Shown here: piece by piece, positions 10,416 through 21,345 of the stretch
Layout: each line of letters starts with the position of its first letter
How positions within the stretch are numbered: position 1 is the stretch's first letter
Assembly: GCA_002049455.2 (NCBI GenBank)
Contig: KV918933.1
Coordinates: 95,332-159,331, forward strand
Direction of reading: 5' to 3'
Origin: Porphyra umbilicalis
Taxonomy: Eukaryota; Rhodophyta; Bangiophyceae; Bangiales; Bangiaceae
Length of the DNA stretch: 64,000 bases
The notes under the pieces: model-generated
The model's database searches: none
What the model was told of the DNA's origin: nothing
The model's input: the letters and a program-made list of their open reading frames with translations, nothing else
Translations under genes and position numbers: made by a program

Positions 10416-10612
10416 ATTGGCTTGCAAGATAACTGGCGGCAACTCTCAGCCAATAGTACGATCGTGGCTTGTCGAACAGCCAATCCGACTTCGTTTCTAT
10501 GCTGTGGCGTCGGCTCTGCCTCCCTTCTCTCTGCAACCGCCATTTCTTGGATGTTAGCAATACTTGGTTTAACACAAAACGATTTGCTTGAACTCCACGG
10601 ATCATTATATAA
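10416..10612 (+). promoter_or_regulatory. promoter of the pogo-like transposase: CCAAT boxes and TATA box
   Basis: Three CCAAT-type elements (attgg at 10416, ccaat at 10450 and 10480) precede a TATATAA at 10606-10612, about 150 bp upstream of the transposase ATG. Order and spacing fit an RNA polymerase II core promoter. Confidence 0.55.
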
Positions 10613-10758
10613 CTCCTGCCGTTTGCGATCGGAGCTCCGCTGACGGCCAAGCCGATCGAGTCGACTTAAGCGTGATTCGTCTGCAACGACCACACCTATG
10701 CTCCTCTCCCTACCCACCGTACCGCATCACTCGTACCCACGGCGATCCTCATACCACC

Positions 10759-12304
10759 ATGACACTCTCCAATGCTCTTGATGCTGCCGCTGCCGCGGCT
10801 GAGGCAATCTTGGCGGACCATAACCAGGCATTGGCTGCGGAGCACGCCGAGAGCGTGAGGGCGGCCGCGCGGGCCGCTGCCGTGACGGCCGATGCTGTAT
10901 TGGCATCCCCGTCTGCGGCGCGCGCGCCGGCCCGGCGCATCGGAGGCGCTCGCCGGCGCCGCACGCCAATGACGTTAGACATGAAGCTGCGTGTTATTGT
11001 CTGGCATGCGGCGGGCCGGACCATCGACTACATCAGCCGGCAGCTGGATAACCAGTACGACCGCAGCGGGCTCTACAAGATCATTAAGCAAAAGGACAGG
11101 CTCCTTTCTCGAGCCGCGGAGGGCGTGGCTGGCGGCCGAGCGTCGTCGCGAGTGGGGCAGTATCCCCAGGTTGACAAGGCCCTCTTGGAGTGGTTCCTGG
11201 CTGTGCGTACGAGGGGCCGCAAGCGTGTGATTTTGTTTCTTTCCATTCGTCGGCAGAAGGCTTTGCAGGATGCGGAGCACCTTGGCATCACTGACTTCGC
11301 GGCATACAACGGCTTCATTCAACGTTGGGCGTCCCGTCATGGCCTTGTGAACGTTGCTCCGCATGGCAGCAGCGCTTTCGTCAACGTGGAGGAGGCGGCT
11401 GAGCGCAAGGCAGCCATCCGCCAGCAGCTTGGGGGTGTTGATGTCGACCTGATCTACAATGTCGACGAGACCGGTTTCCTCTACCGGGGGTTACCGTCGC
11501 GTTCATACGTGCCCTCCGAGGACCGCCGCACTGCACGAGGCTCGAGGGCGACGAAGAGCAAGAACCGTGTCACCTTGACTCTCTGCTGCAACGCTACGGA
11601 TACCCACAAGGTGCCGGTCACGATCATTGGCAAGGCAGCTCAGCCGATGTGCTTCCGAGGCGAGGGCAGCGCGAGCCCGCTGCCATACCTCTCGCAGAAG
11701 TCGGCTTGGACTGACGCTTCTGTATTCAAGCGCTGGTTCGAAGAGGTGTTCGTGCCGGCGGTTCAATCGCGCACCGCGCATCATGTCTACTTGGTTACGG
11801 ACAACCTTGGCTGCCATAGCTCCATCTCGCACCCGCAGGTCAGTATCATCGAGCTGCCCCCGAACACGACCGCTGTGTACCAGCTGCTGGGCGCCGGCAT
11901 CATCGTGCTCCTGAAGAACTGGTACAAGAAGCGGCTCCTTTACCGCATTTTCAGCAACTTGGACTCCCTTCTGTACTGCCAAGTTTATTGTCGAGGAGTG
12001 GAATGAGATTCTTGGAGACCAGATTGTGCGCTGCTGGTTGAAGGCGGACTGCCTGCCCACTGAAGCAGTTGCTCGTCAGAGGCTCCAGCTGGGCGTCATC
12101 GAAGTTGTGGCCGAGCCGGCCCACATGGATGTGTCCCACTTGGTGGCCATGATGGCCCATACGTCCCTGGAGCATGAGCTTGACGGCCTCAGTGGCCAGG
12201 AACAGGTCCTGGCGGTGCGGCGCTGGCTGACGGCTGAGACTGATGTTGAGGCCATTGACCAGACGGTTAATATGGTCTTGACTGGGGCGGATAATAAGGA
12301 GTGA
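10759..12304 (+). pseudogene. pogo/Tigger-family transposase (CENP-B HTH plus DDE_1), frameshifted
   Basis: The start is the ATG at 10759 in a good context (ataccaccATGa). An Ala-rich leader is followed by a CENP-B/Psq-type helix-turn-helix, then ITDFAAYNGFIQRWASRHGL and the DDE_1 core. The first Asp is in YNVDETGF and the second in YLVTDNLGCH. At the third position, where relatives read QPLDAGII, this copy reads QLLGAGII, so the catalytic Asp is Gly. Near 11960 the frame is broken by an indel; the conserved tail (AKFIVEEWNEI, then RCWLKADCL) continues one phase over and stops at 12304. Terminal repeats were not found. Both defects point to an inactive copy. Confidence 0.88.
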
Positions 12305-13417
12305 TAGCGTAGAGGCGGAGAGGGAGGCATGTGAGTGTGATCACGTTTAGTGCCAAGTCATTCAAACAATGGATTTTTTTCTCGCCGAGATCCTTGTAAA
12401 TCTTGCCAGTCGTACTCTTTTCTCCATCGTCTCGAAACGGTACCACGCTAGTTGGGGACTCACCCCGGCAGTATTCTGATTGGTGCCATTACGTCTGAAA
12501 TGGCTGTACTGGGCCATATTCGACCCCGCTTTTCCACAATGTCTACACTATCAGTATAGATGGCATATTCGCATTTTAGAGCAACAGTGCGCGGCCAGCA
12601 CGGTTCTGATACTGTTCAACGACATGTCCGGGAGCCGCCCCCTCCCCCCCTCACAGCTTCAATTGGGGGTATCACCGCACCTGCTGAGACAAGTCACGTA
12701 GCCCCCCTTGTTGCCACGATTGCGAGCGTGCCTGGGCTGGATTCGTATTCAATCAGCGGTCTGATACGTGATGCCAGCTGGAGAGCTGTCGTACAGGGCC
12801 GCACCAGCTGAATACGTTGCAGAAAACAGAAGCGTCTTTTATGGTTCTGTAGCGCCCTCTGGGTGGGGGTAGTACACCCTCTTCCTACCTCCTCGCCCTC
12901 TTCCCCCGCCCCTCGCCACCCGACCCAAACCGCAGCCAAAAAGCCAGAACGAAGCAAGGACAGGGAGATCAGCACATGCAGAGCCCCTCCCCCTCGCCGT
13001 CCGCAACCGCGCCGTCCGCAACGACTATGGGGGTAGCAGGGGCCGTAGGTGCAAATGAGACTGTAGAAATACATGGTACAGTAGGAGAACAATAGGCAGT
13101 AGGGCTCAAAGGGGAATTATTGGGAAAGGAGGCAGCGGAGGGAAAAGAGTAGTGGGCAGGAAGCAGGCAGTAGGAGAAGAGCGGCAGTAGGGGAAAAGGT
13201 GGCAGCAAAGGCCACATGGGCAGAGAGAGAAGAAGCACATCACTGGACAGGTGCACATTTACGGAGGGAGAACGGCGGACCAAACGATACGCAGTGCACA
13301 CATCATACCACTCTCCTTGTCCTACTAGTCCTCACGTCACTTAACGTACATGAGAACTAAAAATACAAGGCGGGCAAGGGGGGTGTCAACGACGCGCAGC
13401 TCGGGCGTGACGGGATC
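12305..13417. other. non-coding region between transposase and retrotransposon 1
   Basis: No gene. About 13085-13215 is a purine-rich stretch with repeated ggcagtaggag/ggcagcgg-type words. About 12860-12930 is pyrimidine-rich. No target duplication of element 1 is visible at the right edge. Confidence 0.5.
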
Positions 13418-13810
13418 TGTGGTATTAATAACGTTAGTTCAATTAACAGTGTACTGAGACCGACCGTAGCCAAGCAATAAAGCGAGTTCTATCGCCGTCG
13501 CGGCGAGGAAGAAGACCTTTTGTTGAAGGGCATCCGATGGGGAGCCGGGTGGTGCCCACGACGGCGACCCCGGACCCATGGTGGTTTAATACAAACAACG
13601 GCACTGGTCGATCGACCATCCGATCAAGCGATCGTAATGAGTGCCGGCAGACAGATAAGACAGGCAAGCAAACAAGCAATAAAAAATAAACAATGCGGAA
13701 GTAACCCCCCAAAGGGCGTGCCACAAGCCGAGTCACACACATCCGTGGATTCGGCCAGTCAAGGGGGCTACCCGTGGCTAATTGCCAATTGGTAGCAGAG
13801 ATATGCTACA
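13418..13810 (-). repeat. 3' LTR of element 1
   Basis: 393 bp, identical to 23161-23553 at all but five positions. On the element strand it starts TGTAGCATATC and ends AATACCACA. AATAAA motifs occur on the plus strand at about 13473 and 13678. Confidence 0.95.
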
Positions 13811-14221
13811 TACCTCCAACGCGAGATTCGAACCGTCCCGGTGAGATCCGAGGATGGTGAAACCCGATTGGGCGATCGCGGCCCCTTACGGGCCCGCGCG
13901 GGCGCAACCGCCCAGGCGGTGGGAGCCGTGGGGGGGCGCGCCGCCCAGTCCCGATTGGGGGGAGGTGGCGGTTCGCCGTCGTCGGTCGCGACCGTCCCGC
14001 CACACACGCGTGGGCGTGGGTGGCGGGCAGCTGACGCTGCGGATCCGACCGGCGCTTGCGCGCACACGCGCCCTCGCAGAGGAGTCGGCGTCGGCGTCGG
14101 CGTGGTGGCCAGACGGCCGGTTGACAGGCGACCAGCGTCGGGGTTAAGACCCGTTGGTGCGCGGGTGCGTCGTGCAACACGCGTTGGGACAACCGTTGTC
14201 GGCGCCGAGTGGCGCTTCCTT

Positions 14222-14445
14222 CGTCGGGGGTTTGACTACCCCGACGACACGGCGAAAGCCGGGGCGCGGGTCCGTGGTGCCGAGCGTGGTTGTGGGGTTC
14301 CCACCTCCAGGCCGGTTAGCACCGAGTCGGGCGCGCGGGGTAGCTCCAGCTGGTTGTCGTTGTGCCGGCAGGCGCCGCCCTCGTCGGGGTGTTGACTCCC
14401 CCGACGACACGGCGGAAGCCGGGGTGCGGTTCCGCGTTGTTATCG
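14222..14445. repeat. imperfect direct repeat of about 50 bp
   Basis: A segment containing ccccgacgacacggcg, then aagccgggg, occurs at about 14222-14270 and again at about 14380-14430, offset about 159 bp. It lies between the 3' LTR of element 1 and the opposite-strand ORF, so it may be part of that ORF's upstream region. Confidence 0.7.
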
Positions 14446-14604
14446 GCACGGGGCCATCCCGTGTCTTCGTGCTCGCGCACAGGTCGCTGCCTAACGGCAA
14501 GGTTGAGTAGGGGTGCGTCGCCGCAAGGTGGCACACCGCGAGGTGTTGGGCCCGGTGAGTGTGGGTTTGCGCGGAGTGGGGGGGGGCGGCGCGCACGGCG
14601 GCAA

Positions 14605-14850
14605 GGCGGCAAGCCCGGCGGCAAGGGCGGCAAGCGCGGCCAGCCCGGCGGCGACGGCGGCAAGGGCGGCAAGCGCGGCCAACCCGGCGGCGACGGCGGC
14701 AAGGGCGGCAAGCGCGGCCAGCCCGGCGGCGACGGCGGCAAGGGCGGCAAGCGCGGCCAGCCCGGCGGCGACGGCGGCAAGGGCGGCAAGCGCGGCCAAC
14801 CTGGCGGCGACGGCGGCAAGGGCGGCAAGCGCGGCCAGCCCGGCGGCGAC
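14605..14850 (+). repeat. 39-bp minisatellite, about six copies
   Basis: Units of 39 bp (ggcggcaagggcggcaagcg...) are repeated about six times with almost no divergence. As 39 is a multiple of three, every phase stays open; one phase reads GGKGGKRGQPGGD, collagen-like. It ends about 35 bp before the preferred ATG of the opposite-strand ORF. Confidence 0.9.
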
Positions 14851-14884
14851 GGTCAGGGTAAACACCCCCCGGACGGCCAACGCG

Positions 14885-16843
14885 ATGGCGGATTCCGCCG
14901 CGATGGCGGTGGACGGCGGCGTTGCCGGTGGCGGTGAGGCCATCGACGGGGCGCATGCCGCCGCGGGTGGCCACGCGGAAGTGGATTGCTCCGCGAACCC
15001 AGAGGTCTTGCGCCAGTATCGGCCTCGCGGCTCGTACTACGTGCACGCCAACCCTGTAGAGGTGGTCGATGGGGTCCCGCGGGTCACCGACAACCGTCTG
15101 TACGAGATGTGCGTACGCAATCGCGCTCGTGCGCACACGCGCCGTGTTTACGCTCTCTACGAGGCGTTGCCCGACTGCATCGACGTGATGGCGCAAGCCG
15201 GGTTGCCGGACCACGCGGGCGACCGCGTGGCCGAGGTCCATGGGGACCCGTACTTCGGGAACCAGGGACCTCAGCGTCGTGTGTACGAGGTGATGTCGTT
15301 TTGCAACGAGGTCGTGCGGTACCAACTGCCGTTGCACCCGTTCCACCGCTTGGTGTACGCCAATGCGCTTATGTTCCCTGTGAAGGGTACAGAGTCGATC
15401 GAGGCAGCGGCCAACTCGTGTTGTCGCTTATTGCGCAACTGGCCGAAGGCCGTCTTCCTCAAGAGGGCTCTCGCCGAGGACCTTTCGGTCCCTTTCGGGC
15501 ACGACTCCGGTCTGGAGCCGTACCTCGAGCAGCTCGCGCTGGTGAAGCACGAGGAGAACGACAATGTCGAAGATGACAGCAGTCCGCGGGTCACAGGGTT
15601 GCCGAACCCCTTTCGGCTGCCGATGTTCCCCTCCGACCACCGTCGGGCCGCTGACACGCGCTTCTTTCGCGGTCGCGAGTTGATGCCTACCGCGTGGGCG
15701 GCTGGATTTCTCCGTGCGCCACGGGCGTTCGACTTTTCCCGTTGGCTTCCGCCTATCCCGGACTGGGAGCCCCACACGGGGTTGTGGGTGGCGACCCCCG
15801 TGGTGGTGTCCTACATGGCGGACGCGTTGCGCAACGCTTACAGCTCCGTCTGGCAGGAGGTGTACTCCGAGTACTACTGCAACTTAGTTGCTGCGTGGGT
15901 TCACACCCTGCAGGAGGACAAGCTCTTCGTCCACTTGGACACGAAGACGCTTCGTCATTTTGACGCGTTGGATACGTCCAAGTTGAAGGACGCGCCCGAC
16001 GGCGAGGCCAAGTACGTCTTGTACGGCAAGATGCGTCAAGCCGTGACGGCGTTTCCCTGGCGGGAGGTCCTTAAGGACGTCGTCTGGCGCGACCGCGACT
16101 CCGGGGAAGCCCGGCAGGTGCGGGTCACGGTCGACCCGACCAAGGAATACGGCTTTTGCCTGCGCCGCCCTTGTGTCGATTTCGACTGGGCGTTGGACCC
16201 GAACGCGCCACTCCCGATGGCTCGAATTACTTCGAACCATCCCGGGGTGTGGCGTCGTGGTCGTCGGACCTGGGCTCACGCCGTTGGCGACGCCCGCGAG
16301 GGCCGCTACCGCCCGCGTTCACCGCGGCGTGATCGCTCGCCCTCTCCGCCACGGTCGGTGGATGCCACTTGGCCGACCCGCGCGTCGTCAACCGCGGCGG
16401 TTGCCTTGTTTGGGTCGGCACGCGCGCGCGATGTACGCGTTCGCGCGCCCCGCGGGGCAGCCTTGTCGGCGGTGGCTAGCGCCTGGGTCGAGCAGATCGC
16501 AGGCTTGCGTACCGCTGTTGAGCGCGCGGACGGACGGGGTGTCGAGTCGGCTTTGTCCATTATTGGACATGCCGTGGCTCGCGCCGTTGACGGCGAAGCC
16601 AACTACGGGCGCTTCGCCCAGCACCTCGAGGCTATACAGCCAGAGGAGGAGGCCGCGCCGGCGCGCTTCAACGCGCAGAGCATCCTTGGTCGTCGGACCC
16701 ACGAGGGCGGAGGCCCGTCGACGGGGGTTCCGCACTCGGCGCGCAACACGCGTGCGCGTAGTGTCTCGCAGGAGTCGGCGGCCAGTGTTGGCGCGAGCCG
16801 CGATTCCCGTCGGGACTCGCGTCGTCGTGACGACGAGGTGTAG
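14885..16843 (+). CDS. antisense accessory ORF of element 1 (652 aa), unknown function
   Basis: Lies on the strand opposite to gag-pol, between the 3' end of pol (16986) and the 3' LTR, convergent with pol. The ATG at 14885 (cgcgATGgcg, MADSAAM) is preferred because the equivalent ORF of element 2 begins MADEEM in the same context; the frame stays open further upstream through the minisatellite. The protein has a globular part of about 430 residues with many aromatic residues (for example PIPDWEPHTGLWV), then an SR-like segment (RYRPRSPRRDRSPSPPRS), a helical stretch, and a basic RDSRRDSRRRDDEV tail. No known domain recognised. Long antisense ORFs downstream of pol are known in some plant Ty3/gypsy families, with unresolved role. 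Confidence 0.75.
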   Translation: MADSAAMAVDGGVAGGGEAIDGAHAAAGGHAEVDCSANPEVLRQYRPRGSYYVHANPVEVVDGVPRVTDNRLYEMCVRNRARAHTRRVYALYEALPDCIDVMAQAGLPDHAGDRVAEVHGDPYFGNQGPQRRVYEVMSFCNEVVRYQLPLHPFHRLVYANALMFPVKGTESIEAAANSCCRLLRNWPKAVFLKRALAEDLSVPFGHDSGLEPYLEQLALVKHEENDNVEDDSSPRVTGLPNPFRLPMFPSDHRRAADTRFFRGRELMPTAWAAGFLRAPRAFDFSRWLPPIPDWEPHTGLWVATPVVVSYMADALRNAYSSVWQEVYSEYYCNLVAAWVHTLQEDKLFVHLDTKTLRHFDALDTSKLKDAPDGEAKYVLYGKMRQAVTAFPWREVLKDVVWRDRDSGEARQVRVTVDPTKEYGFCLRRPCVDFDWALDPNAPLPMARITSNHPGVWRRGRRTWAHAVGDAREGRYRPRSPRRDRSPSPPRSVDATWPTRASSTAAVALFGSARARDVRVRAPRGAALSAVASAWVEQIAGLRTAVERADGRGVESALSIIGHAVARAVDGEANYGRFAQHLEAIQPEEEAAPARFNAQSILGRRTHEGGGPSTGVPHSARNTRARSVSQESAASVGASRDSRRDSRRRDDEV

Positions 16844-16985
16844 CGAGGTTCACTGCTCAGTGAGTTGCTCGGTTGACCCCGGTGGGGGGGTGGGGTTGAC
16901 AATGTCGGGGTCTTACGCCTTTTTAGGGTGTTGATGTTTCTTCGTCTTGTTGTTGTTTGTCGTTTGACATGTTCGTATCCACTTC

Positions 16986-18413
16986 TCAGTTTTTCTGCTT
17001 ATCGTCATAGCGATGAAGGAAGTGGCAGGCCATCATGGCCCATGTTGTGGGATTTGTATCCCTTGAGTCTGCTGATAAAAGCACTTCGTACTCGAAACAT
17101 GCACGTATGGCAGTAGCGTACCAACTGGCGTTGGTCCATTGTGGTATTACCACGGTTGCTTCTTCTGTGGTTGTTACCAAGCGTCGAAGGACTGAGTCCA
17201 AGTGTTGCACCGGAGGTACCAGAAACCCATTGGGGAGCACTGGTACGGGGGGATCGCTCCCGATCAGTGTCGCCTGTGCAGATTTCGGCCACACATATGT
17301 GTACGGGCCGTAAACACGGTTCAGCCGAGAGAAATGCCGCAAGGCAAGTTGGGGGTCATACGCAAAGTTGCGCGTCATGGACGGCAGAGTGGACTTGAGC
17401 CACGCCACAGGAATTACTTCCTTAATTGCAACGTCGGTACTTGACTCTGTCCAAGAGACATCGGCATGGATAACTCCGTCACCGGTAACATGGACATGTT
17501 GGATAGTGGGTATCCACGTGGAGTCCATGACGATGCTGGCCACGGTTGGAGCCCGGCCTGTCGGCGACTTCGTCGCGTTGGCGTTTTGCCACTCGTACCC
17601 CGGCACATGCTTCTTCTTCTGTCGAAGGAAACGCACCACCAGGTTGCGGGGGAGGTTCTCCAGGGGTTCCCAGGTGTCGTCTTTCGACCCGTAGTCGAAC
17701 CAGCGCACCTTAGCGCTATAGCTGTCACCCGTCTGGCGTAAGCCTAGGAGTTTGTCGATCACATACTCATCGGCAGTTGCCGGGGATGACTTGCGTTGGT
17801 CTAGACCATCTAGCAAGGGGTGTGGAACCTTGTCCGTCGTCGTTGGACGAGGAGCGGGGGTGACATGGTCACTGCTGACGCGTTTCTCCTCGCCGTCAAT
17901 GTCAATGACAAACGTGGAGGCGTCCGCGTCCGCGTCGACGACCACGAAGGGTCCAATGGCTTTGCTTTGCAGCTTGTTTTGCCGATCGTGGTTGGTCGTG
18001 TATACGTAGTCGCCGATCTTGACGTCCGCATTGCGGGTTGCGACCCGATGGTCGAAGTTACGTTTGTAACGTTGTTGCGTCTTACGCAAGGCCTCGACCA
18101 CGATGGGGATCTGCTTGCGCAGGCGGGCCATGAACTCGCGCTTGCGAGCTAGGGGTGACCCATCCTTGAGCGTTCCCTTATTGGTAAGCGGAGTGCCCGG
18201 GGGCAAGTTGCGAACCGTGAGGTTGGGGATCCGCCTTGGGATAACAAGCTCAAATGGGGCGATGCCCGTCGACCGATGTGGTTGGCTATTATACGCCATG
18301 GTGATTACCGGGAGTAGCTCATCCCATCGTGATGGGTCGTCGGCGACGTAGTGTCGCAGCTGCGTAGCCATGGTACGGTTGTACCGTTCAACTTGCCCAT
18401 TGGTTTGGGGTGA
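16986..18413 (-). pseudogene. integrase C-terminal part, chromodomain and long tail of element 1 pol
   Basis: Continues the integrase after a frameshift near 18407: the conserved Glu motif (GQVERYN) is in this phase, followed by the C-terminal integrase fold (AYNSQPHRSTGIAPFELV, KRNFDHRV). A chromodomain comes next (EYVIDKLLGLRQTGD, then AKVRWFDYGSKDDTWEPLENL), which binds modified histones and directs integration. After it is an extra tail of about 200 residues ending near 16986. The tail contains FSRLNRVYGPYTYVWP, FLVPPVQHLDSVLRRL and ATVVIPQWTNASWY. These resemble, by eye, the segment after RNase H in DIRS-like elements; this is tentative. Confidence 0.85.
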
Positions 18414-20320
18414 TACGCCGTGGTGCGAACCGTTTCAATGCCAAGCATTTTCATCACAGCGATGAAGAAGTTCGACATGAACTGGGGCCCTTGGTCCGAT
18501 AGGATTCGGTCCGGTGGCCCGTAGGCTGACACCCACGCGTCGATGATGGCTGACGCCACTGACATAGCCGTGATTCGCCGCAAGGCGACGCACTTGGTGA
18601 GCTTGGCGAAGCGGTCGGTGATAACCAAGATGAAGCGGTTGCCCTTCTTGGAGGCCGGGATGGGCCCAAAGATGTCAACGGATAGCTCCGTGAGAGGCTC
18701 GGTAGCCTGGAACAGGGTCAAGGGCGTGGTGTGTCGCCGCAAGGCGAGGCGGTTTTGCGCACACGTTGTGCACTTGGTGATGGTCGAATGAATATCCGTC
18801 ACCATTGAAGGCCAGTAGTATGCCTTGCGCATGGTGTAATACATCCGGTTCATACCAGGATGGGCGGCCACGGTTGCGTGGTGCTCGAGGGTCAACACGC
18901 GTTCGCGTAGCGACTTTGGAATAACCAACTGTTTGCCGTAAGGCGCACGGCGGTACAGAGCGTGATGCTCATCGCGGAAGAAGGCCTTGGCCGTTCCGCG
19001 CTCCACGCGAGTGGACATCTCGACGCAGAAGTCGTCTGTTTGTTGTGCTTCGACAACGTCGTCGAACTCCACCGGTTCCGGTGAGTCGATACCCGTGTAC
19101 CTCCCCGTTCTTAAGCCGTTGGCCGTCTCGGCCAATGCCAGACAAGGTATATCATCATGGATATCTTCTGGCGGCGCCGCCGTAGAGGCGCGCGACAGGA
19201 AGTCGGGCAAGTGGTGAGATGCACCTGGTTTATAAACCATATCGAATGTGTATTCGGAGAGGCGAAGTCGCCATCGCATCAAGCGTCCGCTTGAGTCGGT
19301 CGTGCTGTAGATCCAGCTAAGTGCTTGGTGATCCGTTCGGATGAGGAAGCGTTGTCCGTCGAGGAAGTGCCTCAACTTGAGGACAGCCCACACAACGCCG
19401 AGGCATTCTCGCTCCGTGGTGGAGTAGTTTTGCTCTGCAGCAGTGAGTCCTCGGCTCCAATACCCGACAGGGTGAAGCAGTTCGCCCGGCTCCTCTTGGA
19501 GGAGGGTACAACCAACTTGGTCGGCGCATGCGTCCACGTCAACGACGAGCTTCCGATTGGCCTTCGGCAAGGCAAGTACCGGTGGGCACAACAGTGCGTT
19601 GCGAAGGTCCTCGAAGGCGGCGATAGCCACGTCCGTCGGTGGTGGTAAATCCGGTGGGATCTCGGCCCTAGTCAGGGCGTTCAGGGGCTTTGCTCGTTTG
19701 GCAAAGTCTTTGACAAACCGTCGATAGACGTTGCACATGCCCAAGAAGCTTTTCAGCTGGGTCTTTGTGGTTGGGAACTTGGCATGCTTCAGAGCATCCA
19801 CGTTCTTGTTGTGCATGTGCAGTTGCCCGGGGCGGACAATGTGTCCTAGGTACTCGACCTCATCGGAGAACCACGTGCACTTTTCCAAGTTGAGGGTGAC
19901 CCCGGCTTCGCGGAGACGGTGAAGAACCGTGTCAACGTCTTTGACGTGTTGTTCCGCGTTTGCGGAGAAGATGATGACATCGTCTAAGTAGACGAGGCAT
20001 ATCTGCCACTTCAAACCGGAGAGGATAATATCCAACGCGCGCTGGAAGGTAGCGGGCGCGTTCGTCAAGCCGAAAGGCATGGATAACCAGTGGTATATAC
20101 CACAGTGCGTTGTGAACGCCGTCTTCTCTTGGTCGTCCTTGCGTAAGGGTACTTGCCAGTACCCCGCGGTGCAGTCGAGAGACGTGAACACCTGGGCATC
20201 TCCCAAGGAGTCGAGGCAGTCCTCCATCCGAGGCTAGGGATAAGCATCCTTCTTGGTGATGTTGTTTAACCGACGATAGTCGACACAGAACCGGGCTTTG
20301 CCGTTCTTGCCGTAGCACGG
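18405..20320 (-). pseudogene. reverse transcriptase / RNase H / integrase core of element 1 pol
   Basis: Reads GKARFCVDYRRLN, then a TAG codon (20234-20236) where relatives have YPLPRM. It continues through the RT palm (CLVYLDDVIIFS), RNase H (VVDVDACADQVG, TTERECLGVVWA, RTDHQALSW), the integrase zinc-binding HHCC segment and the first two catalytic Asp (LSVDIFGPI, LSDQGPQF). The frame is lost after YHPK by a one-base deletion near 18407, just before the catalytic Glu. The RT N-terminal fingers (about 60 residues compared with element 2) are deleted at about 20320. Confidence 0.92.
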
Positions 20321-21345
20321 ATGACGCCAAGGGTTCCATCCCACATAGACGAATGCGTCTTAAGCATGTCTCGAATCTGCTTGTGCAGGTACTCGGGTGC
20401 CTCACTGAGGTCGAGGTCCTCGAGTGGGTCACGACTCGCGTCGTCCGATGAGTTATCGGTTCCACCCTTTGGGGTGTTGTCATCCAAGACGGCGGAAAGC
20501 ATCGGCCCTTGGTAGGGTTCCGCAAACCCCAAGGTAGAGTTCTTGCGAACAATGACTTGGTCCTTGCCGAAGTTGCATAACTTGACCAGGAATGGTTCGT
20601 CCGGTTTGACGATGGCGATGCCGCGGGCGACTGCCATGGACTTGTGTCGGCACAACCGAATGTTCGGTGTGATGGTAACCATACCAGGCGTGTCGCACGT
20701 GGCCATGATCCACTCCTCCTTGTGTCCGTTGACACGCACCTGTTTGCAGGCTCGAACCCGAGCGGGTTTATCTTGCCAGTGGCGGTCCCACGCGCTGTCG
20801 TTAAGACAAGCTAAGATCGGCGTTGGCCGAGGTTGCTCTTCCGTGCATCGCACGTTCTCTTGCCAGACGATCTTGCGCAAGCGCGGCAGAATGCCCTCGA
20901 TGTTTTGTTCAATGAACTCGGTGCCAAGAATGCACGGGACTGACAAGTTGTCGGCAACGAGGAATCGGTCAAGTAGACGCACACCTCCGGTGTCTACATA
21001 CAGGTGTATGGCATACTTCGTCACAAGACGATTGTTGTTTGCATCTCGGATGCGCGGAAGCGTAGTCAACTCTTCGGCGTAAGCCATCCAGTTCGAAGGG
21101 AGAACACTAGTTCGCACTATGTTCACCCCGGCGCCCGTGTCTAAGACAGGGCGGCAACTTCGCATTACGCGCAGGCATGGGCCTAACGTGGCTGCGATCT
21201 CATAGTGCCGAAGGGCACGACGTAAGAGTCTTGTCACCGTACGCTTTCGCGTTCCGCCGGGCAACCCAAAGTCGGGCACCCGGCCTAGACGTTTTTCGAG
21301 TCGTCCACGGCGTCGGCCGGATGCTCGACTTCGTCTTCCTCGACG
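20266..21345 (-). pseudogene. aspartic protease and linker of element 1 pol
   Basis: Open in the -1 phase relative to gag from about 21345. The retropepsin active site is VLDTGAGVNIV near 21120-21150, with the flap and LVADNLSVPCILGTEF downstream. A linker follows to HSSMWDGTLGVIRAT, after which the RT N-terminus is missing and the frame runs out at 20266. It would cleave Gag-Pol if translated by frameshifting. Confidence 0.88.
21285..21345 (-). promoter_or_regulatory. gag-pol overlap with candidate -1 frameshift site
   Basis: Gag stops at 21285-21287; the protease frame is open from 21345, giving about 60 nt of overlap in the -1 phase. Just before the Gag stop the sense strand reads TCG AAA AAC GTC TAG. 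The heptamer G AAA AAC is close to the retroviral slippery A AAA AAC. Element 2 has the same phase relation but no clear heptamer. Confidence 0.5.

Noticed and set aside
10005-12560. Terminal inverted repeats for the pogo-like element
   Set aside because: Compared left sequence (10005-10060, 10300-10450) with right sequence (12460-12620); only chance matches of up to 8 bases were seen.
13811-13845. tRNA-like sequence gagattcgaacc next to the left LTR of element 1
   Set aside because: It resembles the complement of a tRNA T-loop, but the stems do not pair and the true primer-binding site is at the other LTR.
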